Assembly: GCA_016800925.1 (NCBI GenBank)
Contig: JABCPU010000036.1
Location: forward strand, 124,001 to 188,000
Length of the DNA stretch: 64,000 nucleotides
Direction: 5' to 3'
Source of the DNA: Suillus spraguei
Lineage: Eukaryota > Basidiomycota > Agaricomycetes > Boletales > Suillaceae
The translations under genes were made by a program, and so were the position numbers. The notes below the pieces were generated by a model, which was given only the letters and a program-made list of their open reading frames with translations, had not been told where the DNA came from and ran no database searches. Positions 23,384 through 32,779 of the stretch are shown here, piece after piece. Positions within the stretch are counted from its first letter, which is position 1. Every line of letters begins with the position of its first letter.

Positions 23384-25486
23384 ATGATGTTCAAACGTAC
23401 GGCTGTTCAAGCATGGCGGTTTCGCCGCCTGCACTCTCATATTTCACATGCGGCACAAACAGCTAGAGCACGACCTGCTCGGTCTGTAGTCATAGCTTCT
23501 TCTGCAGCTGCTACCGCGGGCCTACTCTGGTATTCGTTCAGTACTACCATCCACAACGATGCTGTCATAGCACCGAAGCCAGAAGACATATCCAAGTCCG
23601 TCCCGAAAGCTTCTACATTAGCACCGGAATCACGGAAGACGACGGGAGCATATGTGCAGTGTGTGGGGTTCCAACCAGTGAGCTGTACGATTCTATGTTC
23701 ACTAGATGGCGTGCTCATGTTCAGGTACAACTTAATCGATCCAAATGAACCCGGAGTCCAACGGATACAGTACCCCGTAAATGCTAGCTGGCTAAAAGAT
23801 GTTGCGCTGCGTGACTTGGCACTTCATGAGCGACATGCTGCCTGTGTAGATGCAAGAGGGGATGTATACCAGTGGGGTGATGGATTCTGTGGTTCAAGTC
23901 CCACATCAAAATCAGAACCGAAATTGACGTTAGTGGTCATGTAAGATGTTTACCCTCGGAGAAGGCATTGTTACTCAGTTCATGTTTTGGTCAGAACATC
24001 ATCCAGCTTCAGCTCACCGAATCTCGAATATATGCTCTATCGGCCTCAGGGAAAATATATGCCATCGCAGCTAATGCAGAACAACAAAAAACGCCCCCTC
24101 CGAAGGCACTTCCTGCTAGTACTATGTCCTGGTGGGGACCCGGCTGGATATGGGGAGCACAAGGAAATGCCATCGACTTCATTGAGATTACACCTAAGGA
24201 AAAACTCGGTTGGGGTGAACAGTCTGTATCAATGTGCCATCCGAGACAGTATGAGCTCATACTACCCTAGTTCGTATCCATTTCAGCGGGCACAAACCAC
24301 CTTTTGGCTTTGACATCTTCTGGTCGGACAATGGTTCATCCCATGAACAAAACGCAAACACGTATGGTCAGCTTGGTCTACGGAAGTTTGACATTCCTAC
24401 TCCCCCAAGCTCTACCGACATTATCTCTTCATCTCGCATTCCCGTGGAACTAGTTCCAAGGGCAGTGGCCGACCCTTTCGCTAAAGCTTCTCCTTTCTCG
24501 CGTTCCGTGGCGTCATCTGTGCCGCCTTCTACATCCACCAACATTGATCAAATAGATGACCAGCACATCAGATTTTCAGATGCCCTCTTTGAGATTCCTT
24601 CTCTCCAAGGCATCAAGGTCTCTCAAATTGCAGCTGGAGGTCGTGCAAGCTTTGTAATAACAGATTCAGGTAGGGTGCTTGGCTGGGGAGCGAATGAATT
24701 CGGGTAAAAGATACCTATTGACACGTGAAATCCGCTCACACTTATTCCAGCCAGATTGGACTGGGTGGAAACATGACTCTTGACACGATTATACGCCCGA
24801 CAGAGGTGGTCCTGTCGAGAAACGTACCCGGTTCTGTTCGCACTAGATGCATTGGCATCTCCGCAGGCAAGTGAGAATGCTAGGTCTTTTGCTGTTTATA
24901 ACTAAATTTATTGCGCAGGTGGTGATCTGACATGTTTCGTTGCTGAACGCACAGATGGAGAATCCCCTGTCTATGTAGACCTTCTGACATGTGGTAACGG
25001 GCAATGGGGAGGACTGGGGAACAACCTGTACTCAAACGCCCAAGGGAACCCTGTCCGCGTAAAGAACGTCAGTGGTCTCCGGGAATGTCAGTACCTCATT
25101 ATCACAACCCTATATGCACTCATAAGCCCCTTGTAGACAACGAAAACAGCGGGACCATGTCTCCTATCTTCCTCACGCTATCTCGGTGTCTCCTACCGGT
25201 CACGTCCTACTGACGTTGGATACACAAGCCCATGGTGGAAAGGATGGCTGGGTCGGGATTTGATTGCCTGGGGAGCAAATCATGACTATCAGCTTGGTAC
25301 TGGTAAGAGAAGCAGTCTTCCGTGCCTACCACCTTGGAGCGTCCTGAAGGGGGTCGATTTATCCTGGGTCAACGAAAAGCTCTGGTGCGGGACCTTGCTG
25401 GTAACGTATGGAAGAAGAAGGTCGAGGTCGGGCAGTGTGCAGTCGCAGGGTACGGTAATAGTATTATATATTGGAAGATCAAGTAG
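23384..25486 (+). CDS. FMP25: RCC1-repeat mitochondrial protein, Fmp25-like, with frame breaks
   Basis: Fmp25 is a mitochondrial inner-membrane protein with RCC1-type repeats, linked in yeast to complex III assembly. The start is MMFKRTAVQAWRFRRLHSHI, a basic targeting sequence, followed by a single membrane span (VVIASSAAATAGLLWYSF). Later blocks are RYNLIDPNEPGVQRIQYP, HAACVDARGDVYQWGDGF, NIIQLQLTESRIYALSASGK, SWWGPGWIWG, GTNHLLALTSSGR, GLRKFDIPTPPSSTDII, SQIAAGGRASFVITDSGRVL, CGNGQWGGLGNNLYSNAQGN, GHVLLTLDTQAHGGKDGW, LIAWGANHDYQLGTGKRSS and, at the end, QCAVAGYGNSIIYWKIK. The frame breaks at about 24350, 25170, 25251 and 25320; one extra base at each restores the conserved frame. A further mismatch lies near 23650. 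Either sequencing deletions or pseudogenisation explains this. Confidence 0.8.
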
Positions 25487-25621
25487 ATTGCGGAAGATAC
25501 TAGTTACAGATTAGTTACGGTACTTAGTCTTAATAGCATGATTATTGTGGCACGTGGGTTTCACATGACCGTGACGCGGTTGTGGCGCAATATAACTAAC
25601 TCTGTTGGTTACCATCGCGGG

Positions 25622-26454
25622 ATGGCAAGGGACCTCCAGTCAAAAGATCCCCAGCTACAAGAATGCATGTACGGGAACGATAACATCCTATGTTTCACGT
25701 ATATTGACACCCTGATTTAATGCAGTAAATTAATCCGGGAGATGACAAGCATCATCGATCCTGCCGATGACTACCTCACAATAACCGCAGCTGAAGAGCA
25801 AATGAAAATCAATTATGCCCGGGAAAGAAGGAGAACGAAGAGGCGTATGCTGATTTGAAAGGTATGGTGATCTCTACCTCGCAACTTGCCAGTGATCACC
25901 TTCATCCCATTTCCAAGCCTTGTCTCGCGTCTTGGAAGCCGCCAAGAAATCTTCGATGCGACCACCAAATGTGCCCTCTTTGGAAAAGCACGCATCCCAT
26001 CTCAACGACCTTGACGGATCCAGGCTGTCTCTAGCCAAGGCTATCCGTGACGCAGAGGGCTCTCTAGCTAGCAAAGAGGCTGAGCTGGCAGCCCTGAAAG
26101 AGCAAGCGCGTTCATTAGAGGAATCAGATCCTGCCAAAGATCACCAGAATCAGCTAGATGGCTCTGCGTGAGTACTATTCTGTATGACGTGAGAAGAAGC
26201 GATCGACTATGCTGCTTCTCTAGATTGCGCTTGAAGATCTACAGAGGGTTGGGGTTCGAACCCATTCTTGACAAGGACGGACGAGTGACCAAGATGCTTG
26301 TTCGTGAGTATATTAAATATAAGTTGTCCTTTGGAAGTGTGTTCTAATATCTGGTCTAGGCAGTGAATCTAGTGACATCCATTCCGTCCCGTCCGATGGA
26401 AATAAATCAGATTTCGATGATGCCAGTCAGCTTTGGAGGCTGGCAATTTCATAA
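25622..26454 (+). CDS. SPC24: Kinetochore protein Spc24
   Basis: Spc24 is one of the four subunits of the Ndc80 kinetochore complex; its C-terminal globular domain, with Spc25, docks the complex on the inner kinetochore. The ATG at 25622 opens MARDLQSKDPQLQEC, and an intron (about 25669-25725) joins it to IKLIREMTSIIDPADDYLTI. A coiled coil follows (AAEEQMKINYARE, then ENEEAYADLK and SRLSLAKAIRDAEGSLASKE). After the next introns the globular domain reads LRLKIYRGLGFEPILDKDGR and VTKMLVR, then SSDIHSVPSDGNKSDFDDA and SQLWRLAIS. The frame breaks in an AAA run at 25824-25826; adding one A restores EKKENEEAYADLK. The globular-domain motifs make the assignment firm. Convergent with the HAM1-like gene downstream. 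Confidence 0.9.
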
Positions 26455-27042
26455 TCTTATCTGTTACCACACGCCGTGATAGTAATGTGTATGTATATCT
26501 ATTTTCATTTGGCCTCTCCCCAATGTCAAGTTTTGATATTATGGAGTGCCGCTAATTTGCGGTCACTGACGAGACAAACCAATTTGATGTAGAAGAAATA
26601 TCTACATAGAACAAATAATTGGTTAAACGCAAGTTGACGCTGCAGGCTCAAACCACCTTAATCTACTGTATGAGATAGAAGTTCCATATCCTTTAAGCGA
26701 AGTAATCAGACCACAAACAAATGGTGGTTCAGAATCTTCAAATATTACAGTACACATGCATTATCAGCACTTACGAAAGTTACTCTTGAGTACCCTTATT
26801 ATACATTATACATTTTTGGGGGCCCGCATACCTGCCAAAACTCGTAACACAATAGGAATATTAATCATTCAACACCTCACTCCGGTATTCAATATTCAAG
26901 AGGGAAGAGGCGGTAAAGTCAGGTACAATGAGAAGCTGCGAGAATCAGTGTATATGGCTTGGTAATCGAAAGACAAACTTTAACTTACCTTCGCTCCTTC
27001 CCCTCCTTTGCCTTCTTTTCGCGTTTAGTCGTTCGATTGACT
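26455..27042. other. Intergenic, SPC24 to HAM1-like gene (convergent)
   Basis: About 590 bp between two 3' ends. Part of it (26654-26740) resembles a stretch just downstream of the CAF-1 gene, annotated separately. Minus-strand sequence near 26990 could be the start of an intron following the HAM1-like exon, because a GTAAGT-type donor follows the KERR codons. No other gene is supported. Confidence 0.45.
26654..26740. repeat. Dispersed repeat, copy 1
   Basis: The sequence from CCTTAATCTACTG through GTTCCATAT, AGCGAAGTAATCA and AATGGTGGT matches 32698-32775 in the same orientation at about 80 percent identity with small gaps. Flanks diverge. Copy 2 lies directly after the CAF-1 stop codon, so this may be a copied 3' end or an old short interspersed element. 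Confidence 0.6.
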
Positions 27043-29468
27043 CATCCGGCTGGATGTCCTACTTGAACCATGGAATCGCGCCTATTGTAGACAACCTTGA
27101 AGTGCGAATTGCTCTTCGACGTTTTGATTGATGCCGATTCGTCCTTGTGTTTGACATGGTTAGCGGCATAACTCGGAAAATTGGTCAACACCCACTTCTT
27201 GTGACAACTGACGGAGACTCAATTCCTCCTTCATCTTTGTCTCCTCCATGCAATCCCTCACACTAACGAACTGTCCGTCGAGATATTCCAGACCAGTCCT
27301 GATTGCCTGTGCAACCACTTTCTCCATATGCTTCTTGATTATAGTTGTCACGGGGCTCTTGAGAATCTTATAGAGTTTGTCGTGCCTCCGGAATCGCGAA
27401 TACTAAACTCCAGCGAATGCACCTTAACGTGCACATCTTTGACTTTGAAGACAGAGCTGCAATCTCCGTCGGTAGAAACGAGATGGATAGTCACTGTCAT
27501 GCCTTGTCCACCGAGGATAACGTCGGCTATGCCAGAGTCCCAGAGTCCATTCTTGTTGCGGAAATAGAAGGCAGCGTCTCGCATGTCCGCCTGCATCTGT
27601 GCGAGTGTGATTGTGAACTCGTGATGCCGTTCATCTGGAATGGCTGGGCTAAAGTTCAGAAAGTTACGTCCCTCCATGGATATAAAATTGGGAAACAGAT
27701 TGCGTCCTAGACTGAGGTTCTCAACGACAATGTCGAGCGCATCGTCGGTATACTCAACACGCGGAATGAGCAAATATCCAGCCTCAAGTGCCAACCTTAT
27801 TAACTTCGTGCCCCAGCAGCTGAACATTGACGTACCTTTTCTATCATCGTAGACCAGATGACATTTTTGATATCACTCCAGAGATCGGCCTTAAGCTTCA
27901 AACTACCTTCACTATCAAATAGTAGGTCACGCATCAATCGAGTCCAGTCTTCGCCGAAACGTTTGTTCAAGGGATCTTCTTCCATCGCTGCAAACCATTT
28001 GCCAATGGCATCGAAAAGGTTGTTGAAATGCTCTTTATACTTCTGGTCCCAGAAATGACGACCTGACTCGAGGATCTCGTTACCCTCACGGTTGCAATCA
28101 TATTTCAACACGAAGCCCGCCTCAAATAGAACCTACACCACTATGAGTATGTTGTGTCGTGTCCATAAGTGGCACTTACCTTGTGAATGTACGTATTCAA
28201 ATGATAAGACCAGTTCCTAAGCTCGTCATCGCAACGAGCATCATCGATGAGAGCATTGGAAGCGTCAAAAATACCATTCATGCTGCGACAGTTCGCGAAA
28301 CGCTCGAGCAGGGTACGAAGCTCAGACATGGCAGCATTGAGTGCCCTATCCTTCAGGAGGATTAGTTGTAGTCGAAACATTTATGCTGGTACAACACATA
28401 CCTGCGTGATGGCACTGCTGCGTTCTTTGCCGTGACCAGTAGCAATTTGACCGTAGTAGGAAGCATATTGCTCAACTTCGCCAAGGAGCCACCTGATGGC
28501 GTCTTTGTAATCGTTACGCTTTTGGCACTCGATTATGAACTTCTTGCCACGATAGATGAATTGATCGCAGCGCTCCCGTTTTTTCCCCTCGGTTTCTGAA
28601 TATGAAGTTTCGGGTCCAGCGCCTTCCACGTTCCTCGAGGCGAATGAGCACATGACCTGGATCAAAAAGAACTACAAACCCAGCTTCAGATCGCGTTATC
28701 TTTGATCTTATGAACAGCAGCACGTCCCCTGCCAACGATTTTCTTGCAGGTTTCTGCGAGCCATCCCCTGCGGTTACTGTGGCATCATCAGTGCGGGGGT
28801 GATGCTCAACAACCGCGTCCGTACCTCCTTTAGCAAGTATGTCTCGTCCAATGACCGATAAATCAGAAAGTAACTTGCGAACTTCAGACTTGGTGAGGAT
28901 CAGGAAAAGAATGGTGCGTAGATGACGAATGGCTAGCAAGACATTGCAGTGAGTACTTTTGCAATTAGGTAATGGACGCACACGCACCAGTCTGGCGGTC
29001 TTCATCAATTTTGGGGCGACTGAAGGGTGAGGCGCGGGGGTCCATCTTCGCATTGTCAAAAGGAATGTCGCGAGTGTTCCAGATAAAATTCTGGAAAAAT
29101 TCATCAACATTTTTCTCAGTGACTATGAGGTGTGCAGTTTCAATAATTTTGCAAGCATCTTGAACAAGTTTTCGTCCGTCCGGAGACAGCTTGTTCTTAT
29201 CCGATGGTAATGTCTTCAGCAAATACTGCAGTATCTCGTCTATTTGATGATTGTCTGGCATGCTCCCTTGGCAAAATGCTTCAATCATGCCATAGAAGTT
29301 GTTCTGGTTGACGGACGATTCAGTAAATATCATTATGACTATTTCAATGAAAAACTAACTCACTTTCCCGGAGACATCAGCCTCCTTGGCAGCCTTGTCT
29401 GTTGGTGCGGCAACAGAACCTGCCTTTCGATGTTCTGAAATGTCTTTTGTTACTGGCGGGATGGACAT
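27043..29468 (-). CDS. HAM1-like protein (DUF4449, TULIP-like lipid-binding)
   Basis: HAM1-like proteins are needed for hyphal fusion in some fungi, and the C-terminal half has a lipid-transfer (BPI/TULIP-like) fold; both are family knowledge. The start is MSIPPVTKDISEHRKAGSVA. Next come FYGMIEAFCQGSMPDNHQID, LSPDGRKLVQDACKIIETAH and EKNVDEFFQNFIWNTRD, then helical exons around RWLLGEVEQYASYYGQIATG and MSELRTLLERFANC. The C-terminal domain reads PRVEYTDDALDIVVENLSLG, NLFPNFISMEG, HHEFTITLAQMQADMRDAAF and IADVILGGQGMTVTIHL. Two defects are visible. Near 27388 a missing base shifts RHDKLYKILKSPVTTIIKK out of frame. At 27043-27045 a TGA replaces the Trp expected after GHPAG, and coding-like codons (VNRTTKREKKAKEG) continue beyond it. 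Intron placement in the middle is approximate. Confidence 0.8.
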
Positions 29469-30454
29469 AGTAAGGTAAAGAGGGTTTCTTGCAGTCCATG
29501 CTTGCGTTTTCAACTGGTTAGAACCGCAAGATGTCTCTATCATCTTTCGAGGTCTGGGATCTATCGGAGAATCCCACATTCGTAGGGAATGCGGTTGGAG
29601 CACATTGTAGGGGTATGGATATGAGCCCTTCTCCAAAACTCTCCAATCTCCAGCAGCCAATCGTTCAAGATCTGGAGCTAGGCACATCCAGAAAGAATTA
29701 GCCTTCTGTGAAACCGAATGGATGCAGATACCTACGACACCATATATAGGAATAAGAGAAGGTATCTGAAAATACTATAGCGCGTAATTTACGGTATGGC
29801 AATTTCTTGCGGCACACTGGCAAACCTGAGAAGTTGGGCTCAAACTCAAGCCAACAATTCCATTGGGAGAGGAAATTCTCCAATGACAATGGAGAACCAC
29901 GAGCTTCAGGCCTCACATTAATCTCCTCTGAAGCAAATGCAAGCTTGATCACGGCAACAAGTACACGTATCAAGCAGAGCCGCATGAAGACAGTAAGACT
30001 GCAGAGATGATGTGATTGGCAACAACAATTAGTCCAATCGGTAGGCTAGAGATGAACGTGCTTACAGTGTCGCGCTGGCAGTCTCTTTCATCTAATTGTC
30101 AATCAAACGTTTCTGAATATAAATGTGTTTCTGAGTGTCCTTTGGACCTTTGCTACCGTGACAGCCTGAGTATGTGCGCACATCAACAAATGTTGAGCGC
30201 ATCGCAGGAGAGTCACTGCCAGAAACTGTGGGGCAGGTATTCTGCAGATATTGAATGATATCCTCGGCCCTTTGCCTCACTGCAATTTCGTCAGGGTTTT
30301 CAAGGGTATTCCTCGCCATGTGTTGCAAGATGGGAAGGTAACGGATGGCATTTTGAATAGTGTCCCTCACAAGGTGATAAAAGGGGTGATCAGCAGGTAA
30401 TTTCCCTTGATAGCGACTCTCTAGGAAGACAGACAGTGTGTATGAGATAGTCAT
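29469..30454 (-). other. Unresolved possible exons upstream of HAM1-like gene
   Basis: Three minus-strand frames lie here. One (30454 down to 30092) starts with a true ATG, MTISYTLSVFLESRYQGKLP, and includes LPILQHMARNTLENPDEIAV and RQRAEDIIQYLQNTC, which looks like genuine helical protein. Another (about 29985-29698) contains EARGSPLSLENFLSQWNCWL. A third (29687-29469) reads into the HAM1-like start. I recognise none of them. They could be a small separate gene, an upstream part of the HAM1-like gene, or its decayed paralogue. No confident splice chain joins them. Confidence 0.35.
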
Positions 30455-30783
30455 GATGAGTTAAAGAGAAGCAATCACCCCCTAAGCAACGAGTCACTTA
30501 CTCCTGACAGTCGAGGCACCACGGTGTGACCGATTGTGAGTCGTGTCACACAAGTCGCCGATGTATGTGGTGGATTCGACCAACATCACGTGATTGTGAC
30601 ATCGTGTGACGCTGCATGTGTCAGCCATGCCGAATGTATGCCGAGTGTTATGCCAAAGTACAGTTAAGTACAGTAGAAATGTAATGACTTTGGTACAGCA
30701 AAGTCAAGAGATTGCATGATAGCAAGTATTAAATGAGCTATCAGAATAGTGGAATATCAATTTATTGATGAGACTCTAGGAGA

Positions 30784-31112
30784 TCATTGATCAAACTCAT
30801 CCATAATTGCTTGTGGGAGAACACGATGGCCACGAAATTTTTTTATCGCCCATGCAGCCTGTGCACCATTGAGTCCTTTATGATAAGCACCAATAAATCT
30901 TGCAGATCGCATGGCAAAGCTGAAGATTGGTTGGTCCAAAATGAAAATATTCATCAACCCCTGATTGATTAGAATTGAAGTCACTCACCGTCGCATTGAC
31001 TCCAATGGAACAGCATCGAGCGATGAAGCTTTCGTGCGCGTGGCTGGTCAACCATGAGCTCACGCTCTCGGCATCACGGCATTCTCGCGTTCGGAGTCTT
31101 GACAGGCTTTGA
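30784..31112 (-). mobile_element. Transposase C-terminal remnant
   Basis: Removing an intron-like stretch (about 30938-31006 on the minus strand) gives VPLESMRRFAMRSARFIGAY and then HKGLNGAQAAWAIKKFRGHR, VLPQAIMDEFDQ and a stop at 30784. I remember this pattern (PL-MRRF-RS-RFM-AY-KGL-G-QAAWA-KK-RGHR) as a conserved tail of fungal DDE transposases, but I cannot name the superfamily. Nothing upstream encodes the catalytic core because the Tc1/mariner-type element begins within 40 bases. So this is a truncated relic. Confidence 0.45.
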
Positions 31113-31150
31113 GCCTCCGCTAGGAGGGCAATTTTGAAGAAACGAAGTTA

Positions 31151-31226
31151 CAGCTCTTTGCATAAAGGATGGCAGTGGCGTCATTTTTTCGTTCAATTAG
31201 GAAACATTAGACTTGAATTTCGCTCA
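31151..31226 (+). repeat. Left terminal inverted repeat
   Basis: Pairs with 32112-32190 on the other strand. After CAGCTCTTTGCATA both copies share AAGGATGGCAGTGGCGTC, ATTTTTTCGTTCAATTAGGA and, with two mismatches, the TTAGACTT and ATTTCGCT segments. TA lies immediately outside. Confidence 0.88.
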
Positions 31227-31266
31227 TGTAGCCTTACTATACTATCATCATTATCATCTCTGCAAC

Positions 31267-31920
31267 ATGGGATTTCGCAAGATCAGTCGCGATGTGAAAC
31301 TTGCAGCAATCCGACTCCATGAACGAGACCTTCTAAGCCTCCGCAGTATCCTAGATTCCTGTGGATTTTCCGAGCGCACCTGGTTTCGGATTTTGAAGCT
31401 CTGGCGCGAAACCGGCGACGTCGTGAACCATCGACCTACATTACGTGGTCGTTTGCGTGCTCTTGATCATGAAGATATTGATTGTCTGCTTCGTCTCATA
31501 AGGCAAAATCCTGACTATTTTTTGGACGAACTCACGCACCTCCTTGCAACAAATCAATTCATATGTGTACATTTCACAACAATCTTTCGCGAGCTCGAAC
31601 GTGCTAATGTGAGCTACAAAAAACTCAAGCGCATTGCCAAGGAACGCAACGAAACTCTGCGTGCTGAGTTTATCGCACGCATGGCTCAGTATGATACACA
31701 GGAGTTAGGATTCATTGACGAGACATCAAAGGACGAGCGCACACTCAGTAGACGCTATGGTCGATCAAAAACAGGCACACGCGCACAGACAGAGTGGGTG
31801 TTTGTGCGTGGACGCCGGACATCCACAGAAGCCCTCCTCACACTAGATGGCATTGTTGCTGCAACCGTTGTTGAAGGCTCGAGGACTGCACAGGCTTGTC
31901 ATCTTCGCCATCGTCGTTAG
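31267..31920 (+). pseudogene. Truncated Tc1/mariner-type transposase
   Basis: Transposases of this type cut and paste their own element by a DDE/D catalytic triad. The ATG at 31267 opens MGFRKISRDVKLAAIRLHER, and the first ~120 residues form a helix-turn-helix DNA-binding region (SILDSCGFSERTWFRILKLW and HTLLA-like LDELTHLLATNQF). The catalytic domain begins LGFIDETSKDERTLSRRYGR, where the Asp is the expected first catalytic residue, then EWVFVRGRRTSTEALLTLDG and IVAATVVEGS. Beyond VEGS the frame reads unrelated residues and stops, and the second and third catalytic acids are missing. The 3' half has been lost or replaced. It has no introns. It cannot encode an active enzyme. Confidence 0.82.
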
Positions 31921-32074
31921 AGTCGGGTTCCTCATCCATGTCATCCTCTGAAGGTCCCTCGATTCGAGTATTGTTGTCATCAGGGCCATTGGAAATGGAA
32001 TCGAGGTCACTCAGGCTGTCATAATCTAGTAGACTCTTGTGTTTTTTAGATGCAGCGATAGTTATAAACACCAT
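31838..32074 (-). other. Acidic antisense frame inside the element
   Basis: The ATG lies near the right inverted repeat and opens MVFITIAASKKHKSLLDYDS, followed by strongly acidic residues (EGPSEDDMDEEPDSNDDGED). Composition suggests a real protein start rather than a shadow, because it is on the strand opposite the transposase and is out of phase with it. It is cut off where it meets the transposase frame. It could be a second gene of the parental element, or host sequence captured by it. I cannot name it. Confidence 0.4.
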
Positions 32075-32111
32075 AATAATGATTTGAAGAGAAGATGGTG
32101 TACAGTGAGCG

Positions 32112-32190
32112 AAATTTCACTAAGTCTAACATTTCCTAATTGAACGAAAAAATGACGCCACTGCCATCCTTTTAATTATGCAAAGAGCTG
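32112..32190 (-). repeat. Right terminal inverted repeat
   Basis: Reverse complement of the left repeat except for a 5-base insertion (ATTAA) after CAGCTCTTTGCATA and a few substitutions at its inner end. TA follows at 32191-32192. Confidence 0.88.
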
Positions 32191-32779
32191 TAACTAATTC
32201 ATTTCTTCACTTCTGCTTATTCTGAAAATATTTATGTCTGCATAAAAGTATCATCTATATCCTGATATTACAGATTTTATTATCGTTTCCTGGTTGAACA
32301 GTTAACCTCCGTTTTGTGTTTCGTCACTCAATGTAACGCTTTATCACGTGACGTTGGTCGAAGTTCTCTACCTTACTTGAAGGATTTCATCAACTTATAT
32401 AGATTTTACACCAAACCTTAATTTTTGGAGCCGTCAGATAGTAAGTTAGGTTTGAGAATCTTATTTCAAGTTTTCGCTAGGGGCATGACCTTCGTCATCC
32501 TCGGGTGAGTCGAAGACACTAGATCAGAGCTCCTCTGTGATAATGTTCAAGTTGACCGTCGGTGTAGATAAATTTAGTGGAAAAGGGTTAGAATGGCCAG
32601 GAGTGGTTGAACGAGAGGCTGTTGTTGGTTGCTCAAACGTTCATGTTCGACAAGGACTTGACATTCGACGGAACAGTCAGTTACAAACTTACAACGTTCC
32701 TTAATCTACTGGATGAAATAGAAGGTTCCATATGCTTCCTAAAAGCGAAGTAATCAAAACAACAATGGTGGTACCGACA
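32191..32779. other. Intergenic, transposon to CAC1
   Basis: About 590 bp without a supported gene. It contains one CACGTG-like site variant (ATCACGTGACG) near 32343-32353 and the second copy of the dispersed repeat next to the CAC1 stop codon. The remainder is AT-rich without recognisable structure. Confidence 0.45.
32698..32775. repeat. Dispersed repeat, copy 2
   Basis: Matches 26654-26740 in order and orientation: CCTTAATCTACTG, GATAGAA-type spacing, GTTCCATAT, AGCGAAGTAATCA and AATGGTGGT. It lies within 5 bases of the CAC1 stop, so it forms the start of that gene's 3' untranslated region. Confidence 0.6.

Larger units (their letters stand above)
31151..32190. mobile_element. Tc1/mariner-type element with internal rearrangement
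   Basis: The element is bounded by inverted repeats of about 76-79 bp, both starting CAGCTCTTTGCATA and sharing a 40-base identical block (AAGGATGGCAGTGGCGTCAT and on). The right copy has a 5-base insertion. The flanking dinucleotide is TA on both sides (31149-31150 and 32191-32192), the target duplication of the Tc1/mariner superfamily. Total length is 1040 bp, too short for an intact two-ORF element. It carries the 5' half of a transposase reading rightwards and, on the opposite strand, the end of an acidic reading frame starting near the right repeat. This looks like an internally deleted, non-autonomous derivative. Confidence 0.85.

Noticed and set aside
26243..26262. GGTTCGAACCC, resembling a tRNA B box
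   Set aside because: It lies in the Spc24 globular-domain exon (GFEP codons), and no acceptor stem or A box surrounds it.
28514..29110. 198-residue minus-strand frame with FDPGHVLIRLEERGRRW
   Set aside because: Its first part covers true HAM1-like exons, but the later part runs through the frame competing with RWLLGEVEQYASYY, which fits the family.
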